From Azospirillum lipoferum 4B (GTDB lineage Bacteria; Pseudomonadota; Alphaproteobacteria; Azospirillales; Azospirillaceae): DNA of 64,000 nucleotides. The number at the start of each line of letters is the position of its first letter. The stretch's first letter is position 1. This document shows positions 18,694 to 26,986 of this stretch, piece after piece. The DNA is taken from NCBI RefSeq assembly GCF_000283655.1, contig NC_016587.1, forward strand, positions 186,001 to 250,000. The letters run 5' to 3'. The position numbers and the translations under genes are program-made. Below the pieces are notes generated by a model. It ran no database searches, had not been told where the DNA came from, and saw only the letters and a list, made by a program, of their open reading frames with translations.

Positions 18694-19041
18694 GGATGGC
18701 ACCTTCCCATGTTCGGAAATTGGTTGGGGGCACGAACAGATTAAACCTTCGAGCCAGTCCCCACAACGGTGCCTATGACGTTCGGCTGTGACAAATGGAC
18801 GTTCGTGCCACAGCGGGCGCATCGGCAAAGCTGACGGTGGCCGGCCTCTAACCGGCATCAACATAGGTCGGGGCGATTTATTCCGCCTGTGACCGTTTCG
18901 CGGGTCAGACGCGGCAAATTCCGGCGGACTCCACCGGCAATCCCCTCTTGCGCCGGCCGCGGTTTTCCCCATTGGGGCAAGGCGTTGCCGGTCGCTCCCG
19001 ATCCCGGCGGGCCGGGACCGGGAGCTGCCTTCACCCGGCCG
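18694..19041. other. Gap with hairpin, no gene
   Basis: A 348-bp gap between the small gene starting at 18693 and the 3' end of the TerB-like gene. It should contain the promoter of the small gene and the terminator of the TerB-like gene. Apart from the strong hairpin at 18994-19025 I see nothing in it. Confidence 0.6.
18994..19025 (-). terminator. Strong hairpin after the TerB-like gene
   Basis: A 15-bp stem with a single A/C mismatch (GCTCCCGATCCCGGC and GCCGGGACCGGGAGC) and a 2-nt centre starts about 17 bp past the TerB-like stop codon. No T-run follows on the minus strand, so it is either a weak terminator or an mRNA 3'-end stabiliser. Confidence 0.55.
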
Positions 19042-19467
19042 TCAGGCGTCCAGCACGGTCCGGCTGTTCTTCACCACCAGCGCCTGGAAATAGGGCTGCA
19101 GCTTGGCGTCGTCGAAGCCGAAGGCCTGCTGGAAGCGGATGATCAGGTCGCGTTCGCCCTGCTCCGCCTCGCCGTCGGCCATGGCGCTGTCGATCATGTT
19201 CAGCAGGATGCACAGGCGCTGCTGCTCGGTCAGCTTCGGCGCGACCTCTCCCAGGAAGGTGTCGGGCGGGGTGCTGCGCGCGAACTTGAAGCAGCGGTCC
19301 AGCTCCTCCCGCGTGGCGTTGCGGCCGAGCACGGAAAGGAGATGGCCCACCTCCTCCGGATCGATTTCGCCGTCCGACCCCATGCAGTAGATCAGCGAGA
19401 CGACCAGCGCCCGGCGCGGGTTCAGCTCCAGCGGAGCGTTGCCCTTGAACATATCGAACAGACCCAT
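19042..19467 (-). CDS. TerB-like (tellurite resistance TerB family) protein
   Basis: A 141-residue cytoplasmic helical protein that starts MGLFDMFKGNAPLELNPRRA. It fits the TerB/DjlA N-terminal fold: paired acidic motifs GSDGEIDPEEVGHLLSVLG and DSAMADGEAEQGERDLIIRF place Asp/Glu where TerB-type domains bind divalent metal. ATG at 19467 has AGGA and GGGGAG upstream. No other ter genes are adjacent, so resistance to tellurite should not be assumed. It is divergent from the hybrid kinase gene that starts at 19736. Confidence 0.75.
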   Translation of the reverse strand: MGLFDMFKGNAPLELNPRRALVVSLIYCMGSDGEIDPEEVGHLLSVLGRNATREELDRCFKFARSTPPDTFLGEVAPKLTEQQRLCILLNMIDSAMADGEAEQGERDLIIRFQQAFGFDDAKLQPYFQALVVKNSRTVLDA

Positions 19468-19735
19468 GTTCCTAGCTCCCCAATGGTCGAGATGCCCGCG
19501 CATTTGGGCCCGTGGGGTAGCCCGTGCAAGATGGGGGCGGCGGCGATTTTTCCGTGCGAGATCGGCCGATGCCGCCAGCCGCCGCCGCCCTCCATCGGGG
19601 CAAACCCTGAGGCGGGCCGCCGTCGAATAGCGCGCCGGCCCGGCGGGTTTCGTGATAGTTTGGACCTGAAGCATCGGTGTGGCCGCGTCGGTCGGGCTGC
19701 ATCGCGCGGCGGGTCGGGGAATTCCGGGAGGATCT

Positions 19736-22462
19736 GTGGGACGCTTCGTCCGGGGCGCTCTGGTGGTGGTCGTCGTCCTGGCCGCATTGGCCGGGAACGC
19801 GGCGCACAGGATCTATTACGACTACCAGGACACGCAGCAGCGCCGCTTCGCCATGGTCCGCGACATGGCCCGGCTGGTGGACGACCATGTCCACCGGACG
19901 GTGCGCACGGCCGACATCGCGCTCGACCAGACGGCGGCGATGGTGGCGGAGGCCGGCGGGCTCCAGAAGGTGCGCGACCTGAAGCACTGGACCCGCCTGC
20001 GCGAATACGCCGCCCACATCGAGGGCGCGGACGCGATCTGGATCTATGACGCCGAGGGGCGGGCCGTCCTGGAATCGGCCAGCTTTCCCAACCGCATCGC
20101 CGGCTTCGCCGATCCGGCCGGGCTGGAGGCCCTGCGGAGCGGCGTGCGCCTCCATATCGGCGCCGGGCAGCCGGGCCGCACCGGCAGCCAGCCGCTGGTC
20201 TTCCCGGTATCCCGCCCCCTGCATGACGACGAGGGGCGCTTTGTCGGCGTGGCGTCCGCCGCGATCCGGGTCGATACCCTCACCGATTTCTACAACATGC
20301 TGGGTTTCGAGTTCGATCCGCTGATCGGCGTCTACCGTCCGAACGGCGAGGTCGTCGCCCGCCGCCCGGCGACCGAAGCCTCGGTGGGCCGGTCGGTCGC
20401 CGACGGACTGCTGTTCCAGACCAAGCTGCGCGAGGCGCCGGAGGGGCAAATTCTGTTGCCGTCGATGCTGGACGGCGTGCTGCGCATCGCTGCCTACCGC
20501 ACGATGCGCGATTACGGGCTGGTGGTGCTGACCGGCATCGACCGGACCGAGGCGATGGCCGCCTGGCGCACCCGCACGCTGTACACGGTGGTGGAGACCA
20601 TCGTCGGGTTGCTGGCGATCCTGGCGGCGCTGGCCTGGGGCCTGCGTTACCTGGACCGCGAGCGCAAGGCGCAGGTGGCGCTGGCCGAGGCGCGCAACGC
20701 GGTGGAGCGGACCAGCGCCGAGCGCGACGAGAGCGCCCGGCTGGCCGCCGCGCTCGACCATGCCCGAGACATGGCGGAGACCGCGCGTCAGGCCGCCGAG
20801 GCCGCCAACCGCGCCAAGGGCGAATTCCTGGCCGGGCTGAGCCACGAGCTGCGCACCCCGCTGAACGCGGTGATCGGCTTCGCCGACCTGATCGCGCGTG
20901 AGGCGGAGGGGCCGGCCGGCACCCCGGTCTACCGGCAATATGCCGCCAATGTCCGCGATTCCGGCCAGCATGTGCTGGAGTTGATCAACGAGATCCTCGA
21001 CCACGCGCGGGCGGAGGCCGGGGTGCTTCCCATCGAGGAGGGGCGCTGCGACCTGGAGGCGGCGGCCGACTTCGCCGTCCGCATGCTGACCCCGCGGGCC
21101 GAGCGTGCCGGCGTGCTGCTGTCGGCGGTGGTGGCGCCGGCGGCGCGGCACCTGCGCGGCGACGAGCGGCGCATCCGCCAGATCCTGCTGAACCTGATCG
21201 CCAACGGGGTGAAATACACGCCGTCGGGCGGGGCCGTGACCCTGTCGGCCGCGGTGGATGACGGCGTTCCGGTGATCCGCGTCACCGACACCGGTCTCGG
21301 CATCCCTGCCGAAGATGTCGACCGCGTGCTGGAGCCCTTCGCCCGCGTGGAAAGCGCCGCCAACCGCGGAATCGAAGGTGCGGGGCTGGGGCTGCCGCTG
21401 ACCAAGCGGCTGGTGGAACTGCATGGCGGCACCCTGGCGCTGCGCAGCACGCTGGGCGTCGGAACCACGGTGACGGTGCGCCTGCCCGCCGCCCGCCTGT
21501 TGCCGCCGGAACCCCGGCTGGCGCCGCAGCCGATGCCTGCGCCCGCTCCCGCCGCGATCCCTGCCGCTTCGGCAACGCCCCCGGCCCCGACCCCGACCCC
21601 GACCCCGACCATGCAGCCGCTGTCGGTCCTGCTGGTGGACGACGATCCGACCGTGCGCGACATGGTGGCCGGGCTGCTGCGCGGCTGGGGGCACCGTGTG
21701 ATCGCGGCAGCCAATGCCAACGAGGCGCTGGTGATCCTCGACGGGTCGGAACCGCTGGACCTGATGCTGAGCGATGTGGTCATGCCGCCGGGCATGGACG
21801 GCACGGAGCTGGCGCGGCAGGCCGCCCGCATGCGCCCCGGCCTGCCGGTGCTGCTGGCCTCCGGCTTCGCCGCGCATGCCGTCGGCAACCCCGCCGCCTT
21901 CGGACCAGAGGTGGCGATGATCGCCAAGCCCTTCTCCATCGACGAGTTGCGGCAGCATTTGGCCCGCATCGCCGGTGGGCGCGGGGCGGCGACCCTGACT
22001 GCACCGTCCTCCCTCCCGGCCCCTCCCTTGGTTTCCGTGCCGGCTCCTGCCGCACCCCGGCCGGCGGGGCCGCCGCGCCTGCTGATCGCCGAGGATCTGT
22101 CGATCAACCGCGAACTGCTGGCGGCCCTGTTCCGCGACAGCGGCTATGGCATCGATCTGGTTGCCGACGGTGCCGAGGCGGTGGAGGCGGTGCGGGCCGG
22201 CGACTATGATGTGGTGCTGATGGACGTGCAGATGCCGGGCATGGACGGGCTTGAGGCCAGCCGGGCCATCCGCGCGATGCCGCCGCCCCGCGGCGATGTG
22301 CCGATCCTGGCGCTGACCGCCGGCTCATCCGAAGAGGAACGGCGCCAATGCCGCGAGGCCGGCATGAACGGGCATATCGGCAAGCCCTATGACCGCGAGA
22401 TCCTGCTGCGTCAGGTCGCCCGCACCCTGGCATCCGGCCGCAGCCGCACGGGCGTCGCGTAA
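19736..22462 (+). CDS. Hybrid sensor histidine kinase with two receiver domains
   Basis: A 908-residue membrane kinase. One helix at about residues 9-28, then a periplasmic Cache-like sensor of about 250 residues (DFYNMLGFEFDPLIGVYRPN, with DYGLVVLTGIDRTEAM near its end), a second helix at about 285-306, a coiled linker, the phospho-acceptor motif GLSHELRTPLNAVIGFAD near 370, and ATP-binding motifs NLIANGVKYTP and GAGLGLPLTKRL. Two receivers follow (Asp in LMLSDVVMP near 679 and VVLMDVQMPGMDG near 829), joined by proline/alanine linkers, one with a run of TP repeats. GTG at 19736 with GGGAGG just upstream places the membrane helix correctly; GTG at 19679 is less likely. No output regulator is adjacent. 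Confidence 0.9.
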   Translation: MGRFVRGALVVVVVLAALAGNAAHRIYYDYQDTQQRRFAMVRDMARLVDDHVHRTVRTADIALDQTAAMVAEAGGLQKVRDLKHWTRLREYAAHIEGADAIWIYDAEGRAVLESASFPNRIAGFADPAGLEALRSGVRLHIGAGQPGRTGSQPLVFPVSRPLHDDEGRFVGVASAAIRVDTLTDFYNMLGFEFDPLIGVYRPNGEVVARRPATEASVGRSVADGLLFQTKLREAPEGQILLPSMLDGVLRIAAYRTMRDYGLVVLTGIDRTEAMAAWRTRTLYTVVETIVGLLAILAALAWGLRYLDRERKAQVALAEARNAVERTSAERDESARLAAALDHARDMAETARQAAEAANRAKGEFLAGLSHELRTPLNAVIGFADLIAREAEGPAGTPVYRQYAANVRDSGQHVLELINEILDHARAEAGVLPIEEGRCDLEAAADFAVRMLTPRAERAGVLLSAVVAPAARHLRGDERRIRQILLNLIANGVKYTPSGGAVTLSAAVDDGVPVIRVTDTGLGIPAEDVDRVLEPFARVESAANRGIEGAGLGLPLTKRLVELHGGTLALRSTLGVGTTVTVRLPAARLLPPEPRLAPQPMPAPAPAAIPAASATPPAPTPTPTPTMQPLSVLLVDDDPTVRDMVAGLLRGWGHRVIAAANANEALVILDGSEPLDLMLSDVVMPPGMDGTELARQAARMRPGLPVLLASGFAAHAVGNPAAFGPEVAMIAKPFSIDELRQHLARIAGGRGAATLTAPSSLPAPPLVSVPAPAAPRPAGPPRLLIAEDLSINRELLAALFRDSGYGIDLVADGAEAVEAVRAGDYDVVLMDVQMPGMDGLEASRAIRAMPPPRGDVPILALTAGSSEEERRQCREAGMNGHIGKPYDREILLRQVARTLASGRSRTGVA

Positions 22463-22494
22463 ACGGTCGTGGACAGCCCTCAGGGCCGCTCGAC

Positions 22495-22809
22495 TCAAGG
22501 CTGCTCGAACACCTGCGGGAAATGGGCGAGGCGGCGGCCGAACAGGCTTTGCGCCGTGGCCTCTCCCGAGGTCGAGGTCTGGACCTGGGTCATCGCGGCC
22601 GGCATCACCGCAGGCATCGCCGGGGTGGCGGGCAGGGCGCGCGCGGAGGTCGGGCGGGACCGGCGTTCGGACTTCTCGGGCGGGGCGTAGAAATGAAGGG
22701 TCAGCTGGCCGTCGGCTTCCGCCGCATAGGGCAAGCCGGGGGCCGTCCGGCGTTCGGCGCCGGGAAGCACATACTGCTCGCCTTGGTCGGTGCGTTCGAT
22801 ATGCGGCAT
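22495..22809 (-). CDS. Hypothetical protein, proline/alanine rich
   Basis: A 104-residue protein that starts MPHIERTDQGEQYVLPGAER. A short beta-like N-terminal half (ADGQLTLHFYAPPEKSERRS) is followed by a low-complexity Ala/Pro/Met stretch and a polar tail ending RRLAHFPQVFEQP. ATG at 22809 is chosen because it has AGGA upstream and because codon bias fades before it. No family is recognised. It lies upstream of pit on the same strand with a 165-bp spacing, and converges on the hybrid kinase gene. Confidence 0.55.
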   Translation of the reverse strand: MPHIERTDQGEQYVLPGAERRTAPGLPYAAEADGQLTLHFYAPPEKSERRSRPTSARALPATPAMPAVMPAAMTQVQTSTSGEATAQSLFGRRLAHFPQVFEQP

Positions 22810-22974
22810 GACCGGTATCCTGTCTCCACCGTACCGATCCTGCCGTTCCCGCCCTTCCGGGTCAAGGCCGCGCTGCTGAACGAAGGGTTTATCCGTTCGC
22901 GTCGTGTTCCTGCCCCCGATTCCCCGCCCCGGCCGCCCCTCCCGGTTACCCATCCGGGCGGGCCGGCGGCGTGC

Positions 22975-23988
22975 CTACGGGCGCAGCAGGCCGGCCACCA
23001 GCAGGTAGGACAGGGCGGCGACGATGCCGGAGGCGGGAATCGTCAACACCCAGGCCCAGACGATTCGGCCGGCCAGACCCCAGCGCACCGCCGAGGTGCG
23101 GCGGGCGGAGCCGACGCCGACGATGGCGCCGGTGATGGTGTGGGTGGTCGAAACCGGAATGCCCAGCCACGTCGCGCCGAACAGCGTGATGGCGCCCGCG
23201 GTCTCGGCGCAGAAGCCCTGATAGGGCTTCAGGTCGGTGATGCGCGAGCCCATGGTGCGGACGATGCGCCAGCCGCCCATCATGGTGCCCAGCCCCATCG
23301 CCGCCTGACAGGTGATGATGACCCAGAAGGGCACGTAGAAGGTATCGCCCAGCATGCCCTGGCTGAACAGCAGGACGGCGATGATGCCCATCGTCTTCTG
23401 CGCGTCGTTGCCGCCATGGCCCAGGCTGTAGAGTGCGGCGGAGACGAGCTGGAGATGGCGGAACTGTCGGTCGACCGTGAAGGGGGCGGCGCGGCGCAGC
23501 ACCCAGGACACCACCAGCATCAGCAGCAGGGCCAGCAGCAGGCCGATGCCCGGCGACAGCACGATGGCGACCGCCGTCTTGGTGAAGCCGCTGGCGATGA
23601 TGGCGCCGAAGCCGGCCTTGGCGATGCCGGCCCCGGCGATGCCGCCGACCAGCGCATGGGACGACGAGGACGGCAGCCCGAGATACCAGGTGATCAGGTT
23701 CCAGCCGATGGCGCCGATCAGCGCCGCCAGGATCACCGCCGGGTCCATCACCAGCGGATCGACCAGACCGGTGCCGATGGTGGTGGCGACATGCAGGCCG
23801 AAGAACAGGAAGGCGATGAAGTTGAAGAAGGCCGCCCACAGCACGGCCAGCTTGGGCGACAGCACGCGGGTCGACACCACGGTGGCGATGGAGTTCGCCG
23901 CGTCGTGCAGGCCGTTGATGAAGTCGAAGGCGAGCGCCACGAAGACGATGAAGACGATCGCCGGCAGGGCGAGCTGGAGGGCGTCCAT
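22975..23988 (-). CDS. pit: Low-affinity inorganic phosphate transporter
   Basis: A 337-residue inner-membrane PiT-family carrier. The duplicated PHO4 signatures are visible: DFINGLHDAANSIATVVSTR near the N-terminus and GHGGNDAQKTMGIIAVLL in the second half, with further helices such as PVSTTHTITGAIVGVGSARR. It probably imports phosphate, possibly as metal-phosphate complexes, driven by protons. It lies 10 bp after the pap gene in the same operon, headed by a Pho box. The length fits the shorter bacterial Pit group lacking the large central loop. Confidence 0.95.
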   Translation of the reverse strand: MDALQLALPAIVFIVFVALAFDFINGLHDAANSIATVVSTRVLSPKLAVLWAAFFNFIAFLFFGLHVATTIGTGLVDPLVMDPAVILAALIGAIGWNLITWYLGLPSSSSHALVGGIAGAGIAKAGFGAIIASGFTKTAVAIVLSPGIGLLLALLLMLVVSWVLRRAAPFTVDRQFRHLQLVSAALYSLGHGGNDAQKTMGIIAVLLFSQGMLGDTFYVPFWVIITCQAAMGLGTMMGGWRIVRTMGSRITDLKPYQGFCAETAGAITLFGATWLGIPVSTTHTITGAIVGVGSARRTSAVRWGLAGRIVWAWVLTIPASGIVAALSYLLVAGLLRP

Positions 23989-23998
23989 TGCCGCCGCC

Positions 23999-24643
23999 TC
24001 AGACCTGATCGAGCGTGATGCCCGCGACCAGGTCGCCGACGTCGTCGCAGCGGTCGGTCACCGCCTCCAGCATCTCGTACAGCTCGCGCCGGCCGAGGAA
24101 GGCGATCATGTCCGGCTTCTCGGCGATCAGCGACTGCAGCGCGTCGCGCAGCACGTCGTCGGCCTCGTCCTCCAGGTCGGACATGCGGCCGCAGAGATGG
24201 TCGATGCGCTCCGCATTGCGGGCGATGGCGCCCAGCAGCGGCATCAGCTCCACCATCACGTCGGCCTGCTGGCGGATCAGGACGACGAAGCGGCGCATCG
24301 GCTCGTCGAACGTTTCGATGCCGTAGAGGCCGGCATGGCGCGGCACCTCGTCCATCAGGTCGATGGCGTCGTCCAGCGCGTTGATCAGCGACAGGATGTC
24401 CGACCGGTCGAAGGGGGTGATGAAGGCGCGGTGCAGGTCGCGCCCGGCATCCTTGGCGATGCGGTCGGCGTCCTTCTCCACCCGCTTCAGCGCCGCGATC
24501 TTCTGCGCCCGCTCCTCTGGCCCTGCGTCCATCACCGCTTCCAGCGCGGCGGCTGCGGCCACGATGTGGCGGGCCTGCTCGACGAACTGGTCGACGAAGC
24601 GTTCCTCCTTCGGCATCAGCGAACGGAAAGCGCGCAGCAGCAT
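23999..24643 (-). CDS. pap: Pit accessory protein (DUF47, PhoU-like)
   Basis: A 214-residue helical cytoplasmic protein of the DUF47/PhoU-related family. Typical blocks are LLRAFRSLMPKEERFVDQFV, EKDADRIAKDAGRDLHRAFI and TPFDRSDILSLINALDDAID, and CDDVGDLVAGITLDQV ends the protein. Genes of this family commonly sit directly before pit (orfA-pit in Sinorhizobium meliloti) and appear to modulate the transporter. The start at 24643 lies 76 bp from the Pho box. In S. meliloti the matching operon is repressed by PhoB when phosphate is scarce. Confidence 0.93.
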   Translation of the reverse strand: MLLRAFRSLMPKEERFVDQFVEQARHIVAAAAALEAVMDAGPEERAQKIAALKRVEKDADRIAKDAGRDLHRAFITPFDRSDILSLINALDDAIDLMDEVPRHAGLYGIETFDEPMRRFVVLIRQQADVMVELMPLLGAIARNAERIDHLCGRMSDLEDEADDVLRDALQSLIAEKPDMIAFLGRRELYEMLEAVTDRCDDVGDLVAGITLDQV

Positions 24644-24718
24644 GGGACGGTGACTCGCGGTGACTGGGGTGATTTGGCGCCGCTCTTAGCACGCTTCGCC
24701 GCGCGGTGCAGCGGCGCT

Positions 24719-24751
24719 TTGTCATGTAACAGTCATGAAACAGTCATCCGG
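24719..24751. promoter_or_regulatory. Pho box (three 11-bp direct repeats)
   Basis: GTCAT occurs at 24721, 24732 and 24743, exactly 11 bp apart, within repeats reading TTGTCATGTAA, CAGTCATGAAA and CAGTCATCCGG. This is the PhoB site pattern. The repeats run on the plus strand, opposite to pap-pit, whose first codon is 76 bp away. A reversed or promoter-overlapping site fits repression by PhoB. Confidence 0.8.
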
Positions 24752-24897
24752 TAGCAAAATCGCCACAGGTTGCGGCCCCTGCGCACTTTCCAGACACGTG
24801 ACGGAATGATCCGGATCGGCTGTACGGGGCCATGGAAAGGGGGATGCCGCCTCCCCAAATGACCGTCAGGCCCCCTCAAGACCGCAGGTTTGCCCGC

Positions 24898-25407
24898 ATG
24901 ACGTGCCCATCCAGCCCCATCCGCCGCCTTGCCGTGCCGGCCCTGGCGGTCCTGCTGCTCTCAACCGCCCCGCTGCAGGCGCAGACGGCGGCGCCGGCGG
25001 ATCCCGCCGGGCGTTGCAGCCCGACCGTCTCGGCCGCGCTCAGCACATGGGACGCCGGCCTGGCGACGGCGGAGCGGTTCGGCGACAGGGCGGTGGCGCT
25101 GGCGCGCGAGAAGGGGCGGGAGTATCTGCTGCCTCTGCTGGGCATCGACCCGAAGACGGCGCCGCCCGACGCCGGGAACGGCGGGACGGCCGACGATGTC
25201 GGCCGCGCGCTGCAGGAAAGCCGCGACGATCCCAAGCGGCGCGCCGAACTCTGCGCCGCCATCACCCGCGCTGCCGACGAGGCCAAATCCTCCGCCGGGG
25301 CCGGGCTGGATGCGCTGAAACGCGCGCTCGACGGCTGGCAGCTGTCGCCTGGGCCGGTCAATCCGCCGGCCGAGCCCTCCAGGACGGACGGGCTGATCCG
25401 CACCTGA
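24898..25407 (+). CDS. Secreted hypothetical protein
   Basis: A 169-residue protein with a signal peptide (basic MTCPSSPIRRL, then LAVPALAVLLLSTAPLQAQ, with cleavage likely after AQ or AQTA). The mature part is helical and alanine-rich, with two cysteines (GRCSPTVSAALS and RRAELCAAITRAADEAK) that could form a disulfide in the periplasm. ATG at 24898 is chosen because it begins the signal peptide; earlier ATGs at 24832 and 24859 would bury it. It is divergent from pap-pit and might share the Pho box. No family is recognised. Confidence 0.7.
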   Translation: MTCPSSPIRRLAVPALAVLLLSTAPLQAQTAAPADPAGRCSPTVSAALSTWDAGLATAERFGDRAVALAREKGREYLLPLLGIDPKTAPPDAGNGGTADDVGRALQESRDDPKRRAELCAAITRAADEAKSSAGAGLDALKRALDGWQLSPGPVNPPAEPSRTDGLIRT

Positions 25408-25450
25408 GGGGATGGGAAGAGGCCGGAGCCTCTTCCACGGTAACAGCCCC

Positions 25451-25490
25451 TACAGCCAGAACTCCTTACAGCCAGGACTCCTTACAGCCA
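25451..25490. repeat. 16-bp tandem repeat over the lysA stop codon
   Basis: The unit TACAGCCAGAACTCCT is followed by TACAGCCAGGACTCCT and a partial third copy (TACAGCCAG). The third copy contains the lysA stop codon on the minus strand. Because the unit is 16 bp, each copy puts a TAA or TAG in a different frame, giving a stop in all three frames within about 35 bp. Confidence 0.8.
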
Positions 25491-26795
25491 GTCGGGCACG
25501 CGCTCGGCCGCCAGCATCTCCTCCACCGTCGGGCGGGGGCGGATGACGGAGAAGCGGTCGCCGTTGACCAGCACCTCCGGCACCAGCGGCCGGGTGTTGT
25601 AGGTCGAGGCCATCACCGCGCCATAGGCGCCGGCCGACAGGAAGGCGACGAGGTCGTCGTCGGCCAGCGGCGGCAGCGGGCGCTGCACGGCGAAGGTGTC
25701 GCCGCTCTCGCACACCGGGCCAACCACGTCGTAGGGCTCCGCCGCGACGCCGTCGGCCGGCTCCGCCACCGGGACGATGCCGTGATAGGCGTCGTAGAGC
25801 GACGGCCGGATCAGGTCGTTCATCGCCGCGTCGACGATGGCGAAGCGTCGGTGCAGACCCTGCTTCACATAGATGACGCGGCTGACCAGGATGCCGGCAT
25901 TGCCGACCAGCGAACGTCCCGGCTCCAGCGTGATGCGGCAGCCGAGATTGCCGGTGATGGAGCGCACCATCGCGGCATAGTCGGCCAGATCGGGCGGCGC
26001 CTCGTTCCTGTAGGTGATGCCGAGCCCGCCGCCGAGATCCAGGCGCTGGATGTCGTGGCCGTCCTCGCGCAGCTGGTGCAGCAGCGCCGCCACCCGCTCG
26101 TAGGCCGCCCGGAAGGGGGCGAGGTCGGTCAGCTGCGAGCCGATATGGACGGCGATGGCGACCGGCTTGATGCCCGGCAGGTCCGCCGCGCGCCGATAAA
26201 TCTCGCGCGCGTGGTCGTAGTCGATGCCGAACTTGTTCTCTTTCTTGCCGGTGGAGATCTTGGCGTGGGTCTTGGCGTCGACGTCCGGGTTGACGCGGAA
26301 GGCGATGGGGGCCTCCACGCCGAGGCTGGTCGCAACCTCGCTCAGCGCCTCCAGCTCCGGCACCGACTCGACGTTGATCTGGTGGATGCCGGCCTCCAGC
26401 GCAGCGCGCAGGTCGTCGCGGGTCTTGCCGACGCCGGAGAAGACGATGCGCTCGGCCGGGATGCCGCCGGCCAGCGCGCGCTTCATCTCGCCCACCGACA
26501 CCACGTCGCCGCCGGCGCCGAGCCGGGACAGGGTGCGGATGACGGCGAGGTTGGAGTTGGCCTTCAGCGCATAGCAGACGCCGGCATCCTGCCCGGCGAA
26601 GGCGCCGGCATAGGCGTTGTAATGCGATTCCAGCGCCGCGGTGGAATAGAGGTAGAAGGGCGTCCCCACCTCGCGCGCCACATCCTCCAGCGACACGGAC
26701 TCGGCGTGCAGCACGCCGTTGCGGTAGGCGAAGACACTCATGGGAGAACCGTTGGGCGAACTATAGGCGGACGAACCGGGGCGGGCGGCGTTCAT
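25482..26795 (-). CDS. lysA: Diaminopimelate decarboxylase
   Basis: A PLP enzyme that decarboxylates meso-diaminopimelate to L-lysine, 437 residues from ATG at 26795. The PLP lysine is in CYALKANSNLAVI. Other family motifs are VAVHIGSQLTDL, LGGGLGITYRNE, LEPGRSLVGNAG and the active-site Cys motif GPVCESGDTFA. The start at 26795 overlaps the lipoprotein stop codon as ATGA; ATG at 26741 (MSVFAYRNG) begins the conserved part and is also possible. It is the third gene of the coupled argH-lptM-lysA operon, an arrangement common in proteobacteria. Confidence 0.95.
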   Translation of the reverse strand: MNAARPGSSAYSSPNGSPMSVFAYRNGVLHAESVSLEDVAREVGTPFYLYSTAALESHYNAYAGAFAGQDAGVCYALKANSNLAVIRTLSRLGAGGDVVSVGEMKRALAGGIPAERIVFSGVGKTRDDLRAALEAGIHQINVESVPELEALSEVATSLGVEAPIAFRVNPDVDAKTHAKISTGKKENKFGIDYDHAREIYRRAADLPGIKPVAIAVHIGSQLTDLAPFRAAYERVAALLHQLREDGHDIQRLDLGGGLGITYRNEAPPDLADYAAMVRSITGNLGCRITLEPGRSLVGNAGILVSRVIYVKQGLHRRFAIVDAAMNDLIRPSLYDAYHGIVPVAEPADGVAAEPYDVVGPVCESGDTFAVQRPLPPLADDDLVAFLSAGAYGAVMASTYNTRPLVPEVLVNGDRFSVIRPRPTVEEMLAAERVPDWL

Positions 26796-26986
26796 GGGAA
26801 CTGGACTCCGGATCCGGCCGGCTTACCGGGCTTCGGGTCCAGCGAGGGGTTGGGGTAGGGGCGCGGGAAGGGATCGGCCTGACCCTCCGGACGCGGGCTG
26901 TCGACGGTGCTGGGCTTCTTGCCGCAGCCGGACAGAGCCAGGACGCCGGCCAGGGCGAGGACGGTCAGGGTGACGGTACGGTTCAC
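26792..26986 (-). CDS. Small lipoprotein (LptM-like)
   Basis: A 64-residue lipoprotein with the signal peptide [20 protein letters not shown] and lipobox LSGC, then a short proline-rich mature chain ([19 protein letters not shown]). Position between argH and lysA and the form C-GKK fit the LptM (YifL) family, which helps mature the lipopolysaccharide translocon LptD. The GTG start at 26986 overlaps the argH stop (GTGA) and the stop overlaps lysA (ATGA). The three genes are therefore very probably translationally coupled. The mature part lacks the usual GPLY motif, so the LptM assignment is moderate. Confidence 0.8.
   Translation of the reverse strand: MNRTVTLTVLALAGVLALSGCGKKPSTVDSPRPEGQADPFPRPYPNPSLDPKPGKPAGSGVQFP

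Noticed and set aside
19042..19467. Tellurite-resistance operon
   Set aside because: The TerB-like gene has no terA, terD or terZ neighbours, and the TerC-family gene lies 21 kb away and is of the YjbE type.
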